In this document: positions 20,205 through 32,039 of the stretch, piece by piece
Numbering within the stretch: the first letter of the stretch is position 1
How the letters are laid out: the number at the start of each line of letters is the position of its first letter
NCBI GenBank assembly: GCA_037178675.1
Contig: JAYMGJ010000682.1
Coordinates: 1-39,511, forward strand
Origin: Scleroderma bovista
Lineage: Eukaryota > Basidiomycota > Agaricomycetes > Boletales > Sclerodermataceae
Length of the DNA: 39,511 bases
Reading direction: 5' to 3'
Translations under genes and position numbers: made by a program
Notes under the pieces: generated by a model
Database searches by the model: none
The model's input: the letters and a program-made list of their open reading frames with translations, nothing else
What the model was told of the DNA's origin: nothing

Positions 20205-23200
20205 GTGTGTATGCAAAGTGCAGTAGACCCTGAAACGGAGAGCATTGATCTTCGACGGTTACATCCTTGGATCAATAACTATAATGATATTGTATTGTTT
20301 CTAATGCAGTGCAATATGGACATCAAATTTATTGGTTCTGGTCCAGCTGCGAAGGCCTTGACATACTATATCAGCGATTACATTACGAAGAACGATCTTA
20401 AAGTACATGTTGGACTGCAGGCGATTCAAGCTGCGATGGAAAGCCATCGCAAACACTTTGCCGATGATCCTACATCTCCTGCATCAACTCGGGAGCGCAA
20501 TCTGTTGACCAAGATGGTGAATGCGATGATGGGTCGGCGCAAAATATCGCATCAACAGGTTATGAGTTATCTGGTTGGTGGAGGAGACTACTATGCAAGC
20601 CACGAGTTTCGGACTGTGCGTTTCTATGAGTTTGTTGACATCGCTGTTAAGCATGAACACCATGTTGATCAAGTGTGCAGTTGCACAGAACACGGACTTA
20701 CCGATTGTCCTGAAAATATGTATGGGGATACTTGCATGGCCTACATCACCAAAGGGTCTATAACGGTTGCCACTGATACACTGGACTATATAATGCGACT
20801 GTCGTCTGCGCCATTTGATGATATGAGATTGTGGAAGTTTCTAGAACAAACAGAGAAAGTAAGAAAAACTTTGACGGAGCGGCATGTTGAATTGAATGAT
20901 GAGGAAACTTGGGATGCTACAGTGGTGGCACCGCGTCGGGCATATACTCGCAGATGGAGGTGACCGTTTGCCGGTGAATCCCATCCACAGTACAACACGC
21001 ACGAGCTTTGCTTGCGAAACAAGCATGTGGTACCCGTACTCCTTGGTGAGTCCATTCCCTTGCCACATAACTCTGATTGGAGGATGGAAATGTTTACCCG
21101 AGGAATGTTATTGCTATTCCGTCCGTGGCGCAGAGTTTCCACGCTTTGGAATGGTTTCTCTTGCTGGACTGAAGCTTTTGATGCCTATCAATTTAAGGAT
21201 CACCTTTCGGATTTAATAGAAAATTTCTCTGTTGAATTAGAGTGTAAGGATGCCAGAGATTTTCATAGATCACAGTACCTTACGGAAAAGCAGAAAGTAG
21301 CGACAGCGTCGGTCGCCTTCCCCGTTAGCGATGCTTTGAATGATTTAGAGCTTTTACATGATGCACTGGAGGAAGACTCGGGTTTGGATGAGGCTAGGAA
21401 CTTGGAGCTCGATGTCGACACAGATGTTGCTGAGTGTAAATCATCAATGACTGAGATGCCAGACGATGAAAAGGAAATACTCGCCATGACACATGCGCTC
21501 TGGATAAACACCACGCCTTCGGAGAGTGTAGAGAGTGATCAAAATCTTGTTTTTCGCGTTACAGATCAGCACTTGCTAAGAATTAAGGAGCATGGCATAT
21601 ACATGGCTTTGCAACGAAAACGAAAACGGCCATCATATCAAGTTCAATCTATTGATGATGACTCTATTCTCGAACAGCCTAGTAGTAAGCGCATGCGCGG
21701 AAGCAATGGTTCAGATGCACGGATATCGCTTGAGGTGGTAGGTTGCACGTCGAGCGGAGCTCTATGCAATACGGTAGTAGTAGACGAATCTGTGGGACAG
21801 CAAATAATTAAACAGCTTATCAAAGATTGGACACTGGACGAAAATGCTGAACAGCGAAAGGCTTTTACTATTGTTGCTGAACATATGCTACATCAAGACC
21901 CAGAGCAAATGCTTATATTCATCACAGGTATCGGCAGCTCTGGTAAGAGTCATGTTATCCATGCAATCCTGGATGCTTTCGTGAGAACTAGCAGATATCA
22001 GCAGATTCTGCTAAGTGCTCCAACCGGCAGTGCTGCGTGTCTAATTGATGGTTACACAATTCATGCATTGACTTTGATGGGTGTTGGTTCGTGATCTAAA
22101 GAGCGAGAGGCTTTTGAGGATGGGCTCGATGGGAAAATCGTCAAATAAAAATTCAATGTTGATGAGTTACAGGAGATTTGGCGAGATGTCAAATACCTTG
22201 TTTTGGATGAAGTCTCCATGGTGTCTGCGGAACTACTGAGTAACATAGGTGACAGATTGTCGTTGGCCAAGTCAGGTGATCCTACTGCCAAGGACAAACC
22301 ATTCGGCAGCATAAATGTCATTTTTGCTGGCGACATGGCTCAGCTGCGTCCTGTGAAAGGTTCCGCACTATATTCCCATGCTGTAGTCTCCAATCTTAAC
22401 TCCTTTTCGTTCGAAACAATAAGAGGTCAGGAACACTTGTTTGGAGCTTTCCTATGGAGATCTTTAACGCACGTTGTCCAGTTAATCCAAAATGAGCGTG
22501 CCAAGACAGATCCTGCATTTATCGATCTGCTTGGATGTGTCAGGATAGGGAATACCATCACATCAGGTCGACTTGGTACCACTGATTTAGATGTTTTGAA
22601 CAAACGGCTACTCTCTAGGTTAATGAGGGATTCGCCAGAGGAATTTAATACCTTCCGTGATGCGCCAATTGTTTTTGGCAAGCGCCGCCTGCGAGATCGC
22701 TGGAACGAAGAGAAAGCCAAAGAATATGCTGCTTCAACTGGACACGAGTTTGTGTATTACTATGATCAGCATTTTTCCCGTGGTAAACTCTTAACAGACG
22801 AAGATGATAATCGTTTGGCGTTTGTCCCAGCTAGAGATTCCAAGGATTACCTTGGTCGACTGCCCCTTTTGCCTGGTATGCCTGTGTTAATAACAGAAAA
22901 TCTTGCATTAGCTGGGAAGGTGGTTAATGGCGCATGAGGTACAATTAAGTACGTGGCTTACGATGTGATTGGTACCAAAAGAGTCGCTTCTTGTGTCTAT
23001 GTAGAGGTACCTGCATCCACGTTACACCTGCCAGGCGAACAAGACCATGTAGTCGCTGTGTTACCACAAAAGTCACCTATCACATATACATCCAAGCACG
23101 GAGAAAAATTCAATATTTCTCGGCAACAGGTTCCGATTGTTCCAGGTTGGGCTTTTACAGACTATAAGGCACAAGGAACTTCACTGCAAAGAGCTATTGT

Positions 23201-23423
23201 GGATATTGCCAGTGCCAGAAACGTTCAGCACGGATATGTCATGTTGTCGTGAGCTACATCCCTAAAGAATCTTGCAATTTTACGGCAATTCAATCCGGCG
23301 CGCGCATTGGGCTGTTTGCCGATTGACCTTCGTGACGAATTACAAAGATTAACTGTTATGGACTTAGAAACGACTAATCAGTTCATGTGCTCGCACCCAG
23401 ATCACATCCCCACAAGTTCATGA

Positions 23424-23820
23424 AATATTTTCATGTTGGCGTCTTCAGTGAGAGCGATAACATGATCAATACTGAAAAGGGGAGTGCCAACGATATCAGC
23501 AAGAGATATGTAGACGATTCCATGTCCACGTTTGGCTACTTTGTGTGCTGGATACGAGACTACGTTAGTTTGACGTGTGTGAGATCGGGGAATGTTATAT
23601 GTCCTCACCGTACATACCACCATGTCCCATATGGTTCCACTTGATGTTCATATGCCCATCGTCTGCATCTCCTTTGTAACAGCGTTGATTCCATCCACCA
23701 ACTGCACATCTGTCTCCGTTATATCAACCTCCTCACTACACTCGCGCATATCATAATTTGGAATCCTACTCAGTGGTTTGCTCTGTGTCGTCTATGGTTG
23801 TTGGAATGACAATACAACTC
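23424..23820. other. Helitron 3' flank, terminus not located
   Basis: No gene is evident. A Helitron should end in CTRR preceded by a short hairpin; I could not identify a convincing example here. Confidence 0.3.
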
Positions 23821-24408
23821 TCACCTTTGCAACAACTGTCTTGCATTCAAGACAATTGTGTCTGGATTCACATCGAGAGGCTCGCAGGTCCTACGATGAA
23901 TTTTCACGAACACATATGTACCGTTGTTGGGATGATGGAGATGTGCTTCCACGTCTAGGAAAATGCAATATCTTTCCTGCTGGATACCACCTAACATGCG
24001 ATGTGGATGTCTGTTGCCTGGGAAAAACATCATGGGAGTCTGAAGAACAAGGCTGGGCGTGAACTGTGTTTGCACCATGATGCGCTGCACACCAGCCACT
24101 GTGGGTGAGCCTACTACTAGAGCAAGAACTTCGTACATTGTGCGACTGTTCATAGGAATGGTCAGATAATTGAGTGAATAGCACATGCAACATAGACCTG
24201 GTATTGATTTGTAGCACCCCCAACAACTCCTAACCCCTATGGACGACGACCGTGCCATACGAAATCGATGTAAAGAGTGTACGATAGGTCTGTTGTGTTT
24301 CATGAAACCTCCAAATAGCAGTAAACTTGGATACTCCCACGTGCAACGTCTTTTCTGTACATTGTATGTATATAAGTCCTTTCTATAAATCGTCCGCATC
24401 CAGTCCAT
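23821..24408 (-). CDS. Unassigned open frame, about 195 codons
   Basis: An uninterrupted minus-strand frame with a true ATG at 24408 contains two Cys groups (SCWGCYKSIPGLCCMC) and a more ordinary-looking centre (YEVLALVVGSPTVAGVQ) and tail (IHRRTCEPLDVNPDTIVLNA). I recognise no family. Length makes it worth listing, but its composition in the first third is unlike a globular protein, so it may be chance or part of a decayed element lying between the Helitron and the Plavaka element. Confidence 0.25.
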   Translation of the reverse strand: MDWMRTIYRKDLYTYNVQKRRCTWEYPSLLLFGGFMKHNRPIVHSLHRFRMARSSSIGVRSCWGCYKSIPGLCCMCYSLNYLTIPMNSRTMYEVLALVVGSPTVAGVQRIMVQTQFTPSLVLQTPMMFFPGNRHPHRMLGGIQQERYCIFLDVEAHLHHPNNGTYVFVKIHRRTCEPLDVNPDTIVLNARQLLQR

Positions 24409-24429
24409 TCTACTTTCTTCGCAAATGAG

Positions 24430-25038
24430 ACAAATTTAAAATAAAATGGCCTGTGTGCCAAGCCGAACAACACGATCGAAGTGAAGACCTACATGTAAAG
24501 ATGCCTGCGGAGTCCCGTACGATATAACCTCGAATTCGAGACTCGCCTGAACCTCAACAAAATCATAGCAGCTCAGCAACATGTCATGAAGCATAGTGTC
24601 AATTCCATTCCTTTGTCTTTCAAGAATTCACAATGGTTCGTTCCACTTGAGGGGTGATTGAATGGACAACGGACGGCCAGTTGCACTCCCAAAGATGTTC
24701 AAAATTTCAGGGTTGGCAACATTTGGCCTATTTCCGTCGACGTGGTCGGACTAACCACTTGTTAATACAGATGCTCACATTTAGTGAATACACGCACTAT
24801 GGTCATGACACTGCGATGCATCTTTAGTTTGCCATCAAATGGAATATTGTGCAATGGTAGGTTACAGATTTTGCTGACAAAAGACGCCATGAAATTCAGA
24901 CGCTTGATCTGATTTAACCAACCAACGGTCTGTAGACAGCTGGTCAGGGTTATAGTCTGTTTCGAAAGATGGGCAAGTTCTGTATCTCTTCAAACATTTC
25001 ATGAATCAACACAGCTGATTAATGTGTGAAGAAATCGC
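24430..25038. other. No recognisable gene
   Basis: Minus-strand frames contain short protein-like fragments (for example HNIPFDGKLKMHRSVMTIVR near 24800), but they are broken by stops and match nothing I know. They may be the 3' exons of the gene suggested at 25.0-25.8 kb. Confidence 0.3.
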
Positions 25039-25413
25039 TTACCCATTCCAATTTCTGAAGGGACGCAGATTAAACTCCTCGAGAAAACCATAAAGATGAA
25101 CTGAAATCAGTTTGACAACTGGTAACGCTTCCTTGTATGCAAGACATAACGCAACAGGTATTCCATCATAATTTGGGTCGCGTTTGACCGAAGCCCATGA
25201 AAGCATCTCTTCTAATACCGTGGGAACTGTGTTGGATCCCTCCTGTTTATTATGACGAAGAATCAAATTACCCATTGCTTGCGGCCATAAGTTGGAAGCA
25301 AAAGGACAGTGCTCGGACGAAATAAAAGCCATGATGGCAACAATATTGCTGGTGAAATGTGGAGAACAACAAGGTAAGTTCTTCTGTGATGAGTTTCTTC
25401 GCTTTAAAAGCAC
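25039..25413 (-). CDS. Unassigned helical protein fragment
   Basis: The minus-strand frame reads FTSNIVAIMAFISSEHCPFA, MGNLILRHNKQEGSNTVPTV, LEEMLSWASVKRDPNYDG and YKEALPVVKLISVHLYGFLE. It ends near a GTAAGC donor after LRPFRNW. The pattern of amphipathic helices resembles armadillo/HEAT-type repeats, which is an impression only. A probable 5' exon lies at 25420-25520 (PKTKWETLLFRPGRRELDRL). No start codon or terminus can be fixed. It lies immediately downstream of the Plavaka element on the same strand. Confidence 0.3.
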   Translation of the reverse strand: MLLKRRNSSQKNLPCCSPHFTSNIVAIMAFISSEHCPFASNLWPQAMGNLILRHNKQEGSNTVPTVLEEMLSWASVKRDPNYDGIPVALCLAYKEALPVVKLISVHLYGFLEEFNLRPFRNWNG

Positions 25414-25830
25414 TTAGCAAGCTCACCATCAACCTGTCCAATTCCCTTCTCCCAGGACGAAATAGGAGGGTTTCCCACTTCGTTTTGGGGACCAACGTTT
25501 CAGATCGCATGGCCATCAAAACAAATGTGAACCTCTAATGATGAAACAGATCTCCGCAACGAAATCGCCTGCAATCTGTCGCACTTTGCTAATGACAAGA
25601 GAAGTTCGTTTGTGATGAGATTGTTCACTCTAACTCCACTTACCAAGCTCGCCATCAACCTCATGTCCATTTCACTTCTCCTGGGATAAAATAGGAGGGC
25701 CTCTACTCTTCGTTTTGGGGGCCAACATTTTCAGATCATGTGGACATTAAAACAAATACGAGGTTATAACAATGAAACTGACCTCCCCAATCGAAATCTG
25801 CGTGAGCATAACGCCTACATTGGCCACACC
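25376..25830. repeat. Imperfect tandem duplication, two units of about 226 bp
   Basis: AAGTTCTTCTGTGATGAG (about 25377) is matched by AAGTTCGTTTGTGATGAG (about 25602). GCTCACCATCAACCTGTCC matches GCTCGCCATCAACCTCATGTCC, and AAATAGGAGGGTTTCCCACT matches AAATAGGAGGGCCTCTACTC. TTCGTTTTGGGGACCAACGT matches TTCGTTTTGGGGGCCAACAT, and CATCAAAACAAATG matches CATTAAAACAAATACG. The copies have diverged. They may be duplicated exons of the unassigned gene (minus-strand PKTKWETLLFRPGR versus PKTKSRGPPILSQ). Confidence 0.65.
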
Positions 25831-25894
25831 TTGCTTGCAATACATCCCACTTTACCTGCTGTGTAAAATCACTGTATGTTGTAAGTCATGCTCT

Positions 25895-28800
25895 CTATCG
25901 ACCAGATTTCAACTGTACTTTACCCAACGTGTTAGTCCCAGATTTTAACTTCATCCTGCGTTCGCACAAACTGTTACTTATGTCGGCTTGGAATGACGAA
26001 CAAGAGGATTCTGGGCTATCTTCAAAGGTAGTTAGAAATGTAGGCAGCAGCAGATCAAGATACTTGACATACCATGAGCATAAGTATGGCCAACCCCAAG
26101 GCCCCAGTGATATCGCATTGTCATGTCCTGGTCAATGAATCTGCACGCATGGGGGCACTTTCAGATCAGAAGAGCAAAAAAGGGGATTAGAAGAGCCACT
26201 TGCACCTGTTAACGTAGTACCGCTTCCAATCAGTTGCATCTCTAGCATTGCAAGACAATGCAATCCCATCCAAGTGCACTTGTCCATCAGCAAAGGCAGG
26301 TATGATGTGACAGCACCTTAGTACGTCTGCAGGGTCAATGAAGCTGAATGTATCCACGTCGGCCATAGGGGGGAATTTCACCGAATCGAGGGTGGTATGA
26401 TCCCAACCCGCAACACGATCCAGCACCTCAAACCATTGTACCCATAAAAATTCGATCCGCCGTGACTGGTAGTCCTTGAGCCCAGGGCCTATGTATATCA
26501 CATTTGCATGATATATGCCGAGAACACGAGCATAGCAGAAAGGTGTGTGGATGGTTGCCGGGACAAAAGCATGACATCACGATGATCAGTGCGAGGGTTC
26601 ACCGTTTCTTGTGCCCTGCGAACATCATAAGTGGTGTAATTGACATGGAACAAATTATGTCGATAAATTTGTTCGTCTTTCAGGACAACCTGGCTCAAGT
26701 CTGCATCCAGAATGTTGGCCTCATATTGGGTCCAAGGTGAACCCTGCGTGTCACAATGGAGGGTTTTTATGCGAGGAAGAAGGTGGGTCTTCAGCTTTGG
26801 AATAAAGTTCTATCCCAGATTTATTAGCATTGAACATTGACAGACAGAAGAACGACTGACCTTTACAGCAGGGTCATCAGAGTTGCGCGCCTGAAATAGC
26901 ACAATATTTTCAGGAAAGTTTTGTGACTGCCCGATAATGTGGTGTATATCAGGTCTATTCGGCACGGGATCTTGATGATAAGCATGCAAGGCAGCTACTT
27001 TAGTTTGGATTTGGCGAATTCGTTCTTGGTGCCGCTCGATAGATGCCAATTGGGGGATAAATGCTTTGCGACTCGTTCTGGAGAACCTACTTTTGCCAAC
27101 ACGGTGCTCGAGTTCCCCCTGCCAGAGTTTAGTCACGAGGAATAATGCAATGGAAATCTCACCAGTTGAGTTGAAAAGGAGTCCGTCGTGCCAAACATCT
27201 TGATCTGATCATGGTAATCCCCGAGTGCGTGTACCTTGTAAGTGCTGAGGTTCAAAGTTTTTTGCCGGCGCACATCCACTGCTGGGGAAGAGGCTGTTTT
27301 GGAAGGGCCCCCTTGGGCCTCCCTTCGTCATCGAGATTCAGCTTCGTGGTGCAGTTCTTTCGTTGCAAAGGCTGGGCATGTCTCAGAAGAAAATTTGCGC
27401 ATTTGCTGAGCAAAGAGTGCAGTTGTGCGTTCCATAATGTCGAGAGTGTAGTCCGTGTGCATGCGGAGCTTTGCGAGGGCATGCCAATGACACAACAAAA
27501 ATAAAAGCTGTTGAACCTGAGAGTTATGGGGCTCGGGAAGAAGATTCTCAAAAACCGCAAGAGCACACTGCCACACAAAAACCATTAGAAACCAGACTGG
27601 CGATTACCTAAAAAAGACGCACCTGCAGTAGATCCTCGAAGTCTCGAGCAGTCATCTTCTTCAACTCCGAGCAATTCTCTCGAAAGCGGCGGATTGTATC
27701 TTGCCCAAAAGTGGGAACTTGACGATATCTAGTGCTTATTAAGTTCGGCAAAATATACAAACATTTTGTGCTTACCGTTTGTCCATGTCTGAAATCTGAG
27801 ACTGTTTCAAGGTCTTGAGGATTCGCAGTAGGTGAATAAAAATGGCCTTCCATACCCCTAACTCAAATTCATGCAAAAGATCAACAATTAACATCATGAA
27901 TAGATTAAAGTCAGTATGGCGTAACTTTGCCAAAAATGCATTCTGCTTGTAGTGTCATTAGCTCAACCTGACATAGTATAAACCTCAATGGCGGACCGTT
28001 GTTAGGACCAGTGATTCATCCTTCAAAAGCTCTTCAACTTGTGCCCCATCCACAGCATAATGCTTCTCATATATCAGTTTGCGAGCTGACATGATTTTTT
28101 CACGGTGATGGGCAGTGTCAGAGCGAGATAAAAGGCTGCGTTGCAGTAGGTCCGATTCCATCGCGAGAAGATGAACTCGAGACTTCGGAATAAGACACCA
28201 AGGGCATGGGCATTTTCCCAAGTTCCTGATGGTTGCAATTAAAACTCTGAATATATGTCGCATTAGCTAATGGCATCGAAGAGTAACATGACCACATACT
28301 TTTCTGGATAATCAGCAGAATAAGTGAATATTCAAGGATACATGCGACGCTTGACTTGGTCCTGACAAGTTATCATGATGCCATGTTCATATGCTTCCAG
28401 GAAATCGTCATCCAGAAGGATATTCCACTGCGCATGGAAAAACTCTCTGTGACAATGAGTTAGGAGGGCGTCACTCGGCTTTGCCCCTGACTGCTCCATC
28501 ACGAAATCCTTAAACGCGGCTGGAAGCTATTCTCACAGCAGTGATAGTCAGCAGTTGAATCCACAGAAAGTAACTCACTGATTGGAAGTAGGCGACATGA
28601 GAACATAACTTTGAGCTCGGCTGGCAGCGCATGTACTTCGACTGATTGCCGAAGTAGAGGTAAAGTGGCCAAAGCTTTGCACTCCCGAATAAGGTGAGCT
28701 GCGTGGCGTCCGACCAGAACATAAGCGCCGCAATACAACGTGGCAAGTCACAGTCTGGTTCGCGAGGTGAAGCTAGGAGTTGTTCTTGAGCTTTGATGAA

Positions 28801-30035
28801 AGCATCCAATGCATACAGTTCTCCGTGGACTCTGACGTCATGGGCTTTGTTCAGCGGCTGCCACCGGAGCTCGTAAGGTTCATAATGGTAGATACGATGG
28901 TGAAATGGATCTGAAAGCTTTTCGCGAATGATTGAAACCAGCTGACGGTGATGAAAGTCCGGAACTGTATAGTCACAGTGACCCGGATTTGGCATCCGGC
29001 GGTGAAAGGGAACAGATATCATGATAGGTGAGCGGCTCCATCCAGTGCTGGCATCTTGTCCATCTGAACCGCTTCCCAACTCCTTGTTGATTTCCTTCCA
29101 GTTGGTATTTCAAACATCATCCAGATTATATTCTAAATCTCCAATAATATCAAGAAGAAGCTTGAAGTTTGCGTGCGATTTCTGTGGCCCGTGGTTCCAA
29201 TACCAGTCACCTAGTTGAAACGAGCTTTCGTTGGGATAGGGATGGAATGGGTTGTCGGGTGCAGAGATTATAAGTGGCATGGAAGAGTTGGTGGCAAAGG
29301 GCAGCTGGGACAAGCATGGGTGCGTGTTTGTGGATTGCTCCTTGGGATCATGAGAAGGAAGTCCGACTTCGGACCTGAACACACGGACAAGACCAAACTT
29401 GTTCGGTTGAGTCTTGAACACCGGACGCAGTGCTGAAACAGGTGGAGTCAGACGCGACATGTAAGATTCAGATGCTCCTTGGTCGGGTGGGCCTTCCAAC
29501 AACTGTATTCCAGGCGGAGGGAGTGGCATAGGACCTTCGGGAAGTATGTCCCGAAATCGAAGAGGTAACTGACGATTGAGCCGATGTGATCTCCGCTGTG
29601 CCAAAGGTAGTGCCTCGTCTTCCAACTGTGGGGCTTTGGGTGTACAATTGCCACAAGGGATCTATGCTGGCTTGGTCAGAATGACAAAACTGGATCCTCG
29701 CAACATACCGGTTCAGCATGGGATGCATTATTACCATCATTAGCACTTCCAATGCTAGGCTAGATCGCCCCAGTCAGAACGACGAGATTTAATAAAAATA
29801 TTTTAGCACGTACCGGTTCGGGATGAGGTGGGACATCGTCATCCTCAACCCGTTCTGTTTGAACTTCTCCCAAGTCCGTTCGCAATTTTTTTCGTTGATA
29901 TACCTCCTTAGCCTTGGATAGCGCTCCAGAAAGTCGTTTCTTTCCTTTTGTGCACCCCCGTTCGTGCTTGGTGAAGTCAGAAACACGGGAGAAAGAGCGG
30001 CCACAGACGCAAGTCTGGAAAAATTGTTCAGCCAT
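25895..30035 (-). CDS. Plavaka transposase (CACTA/CMC-related), nearly intact, about 10 exons
   Basis: Plavaka elements are cut-and-paste transposons of mushroom-forming fungi. Starting at ATG 30033-30035, the protein begins with a zinc-finger-like TCVCGRSFSRVSDFTKHERG. It continues with KFGLVRVFRSEVGLPSHDP, FQLGDWYWNHG, HHRIYHYEPYELRWQPLNKA followed by HDVRVHGELYALD, CDLPRCIAALMFWSDATQLT, WPLYLYFGNQSKYMRCQPS, IRNLGKCPCPWCLIPKSRVH, YEKHYAVDG, IVDLLHEFELGVWKAIFIHL, RQVPTFGQDTIRRF, LPEPHNSQVQQLLFLLCHWH, TTDSFSTQ..GELEHRVGKS, IYRHNLFHVNYTTYDVRRAQ and HWGLGVGHTYAH. It ends TAG at 25895-25897. Candidate catalytic acids are the Asp in SDAT, the Asp in VDLLHEFELG and the Glu in GELEHR (inferred from family position). 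Introns have normal GT-AG ends. One in-frame TGA (complement of 28332-28334, in YP-stop-IFTYSADYPEK) is the only clear lesion. Confidence 0.85.
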
Positions 30036-30449
30036 CGAGCCTGTCACGAGCTGTGATGAACGCAAAGTCGCTCAGTTTCAATTCCAGCGGAGTATCCAAG
30101 GCCAACTAGTACTAGGGCATGGAAATCTAGTTCGCAGCCACCCAAACCTGAGTTGTGTTGCAGCCTGAGCCTGCGGGAAGAATGGAGTTTGACAGTAGCA
30201 AGCAAAGCGAGCGACGATGAGCTCAGTGCCCAGTGCCGGCATGATGAAGATGGCGAACGACATCGCAGCGGTGACGGTGAGTAGTAGTACTCGTAGTACT
30301 AGTAGTTGGCTTTCTAAGATAGCCGAGGCACGAGGCGTCTCATAGAATATACTAAGTACTTACTACTACTATGTAAGACTGAAAATGCACAACAACCATG
30401 ATAAGTTTGCAACCAAGTTCATGTAATAAAATATGGTAACTACTATTGG
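30036..30449. other. Upstream region of the Plavaka gene, no firm feature
   Basis: No CACTA-like terminal inverted repeat could be placed. The stretch contains TAGTAG-rich short palindromic words (about 30279-30310 and 30350-30370). Confidence 0.35.
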
Positions 30450-30539
30450 TCCATGTCACACGTTTCACGGTAGAGGGTGTTGCAATGTGTATTGCAACAA
30501 TATATACACACCATGGTAGTATCTAAATCACAACCTCGT

Positions 30540-30940
30540 AGTAGTATTGTATCTCCCATCCTGCATCTCGTCGCCGTCGCCGTCGCTGCTGTGGACACAT
30601 GCGTGCAGCATGTCATCGTCGTCGATGAGCCATGGTGGAGGTGGAGAGGGTGGTGGCGAGACGGTGAGGAGGTGGTGGTTGGCATCTCCTGGATGCGCGG
30701 TGGTGGCTACAGTTGTGGTGGTGGTGGTGGTCAACATGCGGTAGTTGTTGTTGTCGCGTAGTCGGTGGCGTTGCCGTCATTCGGGATGTCGAGGTGATGG
30801 CTGGCATCACCGGTGGTGGTGGTCAAGGTAGTCATCATCATCATTGTCAATGTTCACTTCGATGGACCTTGTCTTGGCTTTGGTGGTGGTCCCCATCGTG
30901 GTGGTGCTGGACAATCATGCAGCCAGGTCTACATTGTAGT
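30540..30940. repeat. GGTGGTGGT-rich minisatellite
   Basis: Runs of GGTGG, GTCGTCGTCGATG and GTCGCCGTCGCCGTCGCTG dominate; translations are strings of Trp/Gly/Val or His/Thr. The style matches the tracts at 15.3-16.5 and 32.0-32.4 kb. Open frames here are artefacts of composition. Confidence 0.65.
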
Positions 30941-31099
30941 GTGAATGGAAGTCCGGTCGAGTCGTGGGGTTGCGCGTTCATGGGATTGTTGGCTGGGCTG
31001 TCATTCATATGTCTGGCTCTGCACTCACTCATGCTGGCTTTGAGGGCATTTGCGGGTAAGGCTAGGTCCGTGCTCGTGTCCCAACTGACTGGGCGGTCA

Positions 31100-31800
31100 C
31101 GTTATGACTGCGATCTGTGGGTGATATTCCTCAAGTGGACGTCGTTCCGGTGAAGGAATGTTGACGAGATCGTCAAAGAATGCCTTTATTCGATTAAGTG
31201 GCGGCGCTGTTCTAGATGTCGTAAATAGTGGAGGTTGTCGTCCGCAAGAGGCTAGGGCTGGTGCGAGAATGTGAAGTGTCATTTGGGCGATGCCGAGAGA
31301 GGGAACCTAGGATGAGACGTCAATGTCGCCTTCGTCTCCATTCTGAGATTGACGGCGGGATGCAAGGATGGGTGGTGGTGGTGGGTGGTAGTGCAGAGGG
31401 TTCCAAGGAAGTTGGATTGCATTGGCGGCTATATGTGTTTGAGCGCATAGCTTGATATCAAATGAGATGAGCTCTTACCCTTTCCAAAATGGCCCCATTC
31501 ACCAGCCGCGAGCTGCACAGCATCGATGACCAGCACCTCTGCTCCTGTTCTCCGTGCCAATTTGTGTACGGTCTCGTCAAGAACATATTTGCCACCTTCC
31601 ACGGGACAATACAGGGCGCGTATGGGGATGAAGAGCGATGTGTAGATTCGTTAGTGCGTCATCAAATAATTCTGGCAGGGATAAAATATTATTTCTCTGA
31701 GTCCAATGATGGTAAGTCATGTGGGAGCCAAAGGATATTGAGTCCTTGCGGGAGCTGGGGTCTATCGTCTGGATCTGACTCCCTGTCTCTCTGAGTGGAC
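31100..31800 (-). pseudogene. Fragment resembling the N-terminal region of a fungal AAA-type ATPase
   Basis: Minus-strand exons read GGKYVLDETVHKLARRTGAE followed by VLVIDAVQLAAGEWGHFGKG (about 31490-31610). Then comes a clean 50-base intron (GTAAGAGCTC...CACATATAG, about 31441-31490), then NAIQLPWNPLHY (about 31400-31436). Further on is MTLHILAPAL followed by RQPPLFTTSRTAPPLNRIKA and FFDDLVNIPSPE (about 31155-31282). This order recalls a basidiomycete AAA-ATPase N-terminal region (LDETV.KLARRTGAEVL.., then ..LNL..NPLHF, then a PI-rich linker). The AAA module itself (Walker A and B) is absent. The frame changes upstream of YVLDET. It lies between two minisatellite tracts, suggesting another relocated gene piece. 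Confidence 0.4.
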
Positions 31801-32039
31801 ATATTAGATGTGCTGCTTGCCGATGTTCATGCGTCAGGGTGGTTTCTCTGGCTCGGAGGGCAGGATGTGGTGGAGAGTCTGCGTGGAGCTGGATTGGAGA
31901 TTGCTCGGCATCCTGGGCAGACTTTTGGGCAATGGAACTGCGTGTGTGGACGCTGGAAGACTGTCTTGCGTGGCTGTTGGGATCTGAGGTGTCCCTTGGC
32001 ACCTTGGTGCGTGCAAGTCGGGTTGGGATGACGAGTCTT

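Larger units (their letters stand above)
17014..23423 (+). pseudogene. Helitron Rep-helicase (RepHel), decayed copy
   Basis: A RepHel protein drives rolling-circle transposition: an N-terminal zinc cluster, a HUH-Y2 Rep nickase and a PIF1-like SF1 helicase. Visible here: CHVCHPDC (about 17300); the Rep metal-binding HUH motif in GRGTLHTHMLLW (HTH 19214-19222); two catalytic tyrosines in YYISDYITK (20364-20390); Walker A GIGSSGKS (21927-21950); Walker B LVLDEVSM (about 22200-22220); IFAGDMAQLRP (about 22320); DYKAQGTSLQRA and YVMLS-stop-ATS (motif VI arginine replaced by a stop). From 17306 to 23423 it is one frame of about 1,800 codons once a 602-bp LTR and its 5-bp duplication are discounted. 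It is broken by stops at 17903, 19265, 19463, 20961, 22092, 22146, 22935 and 23250, plus a frameshift near 17285. Not functional as it stands. Confidence 0.9.

Noticed and set aside
19265..23252. TGA codons read as a sense codon (recoding)
   Set aside because: Repeated TGA at likely arginine sites could suggest recoding, but TAA stops also interrupt the same frame, and the intact 142-aa and 434-aa genes need no recoding. CpG decay is simpler.
16700..23820. Exact Helitron termini
   Set aside because: No convincing TC start or hairpin-plus-CTRR end could be chosen from one copy alone; boundaries given are those of the coding remnant only.
30217..30276. A 20-codon plus-strand stretch beginning ATG and ending at a GTGAGT donor, as a first exon
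   Set aside because: It looks like an exon (MSSVPSAGMMKMANDIAAVT), but no downstream exon could be found before the minisatellite; too short to support.
25895..30449. CACTA-type terminal inverted repeats for the Plavaka element
   Set aside because: CACTA words occur, but I found no pair in inverted orientation flanking the gene with matching extensions and a target duplication.
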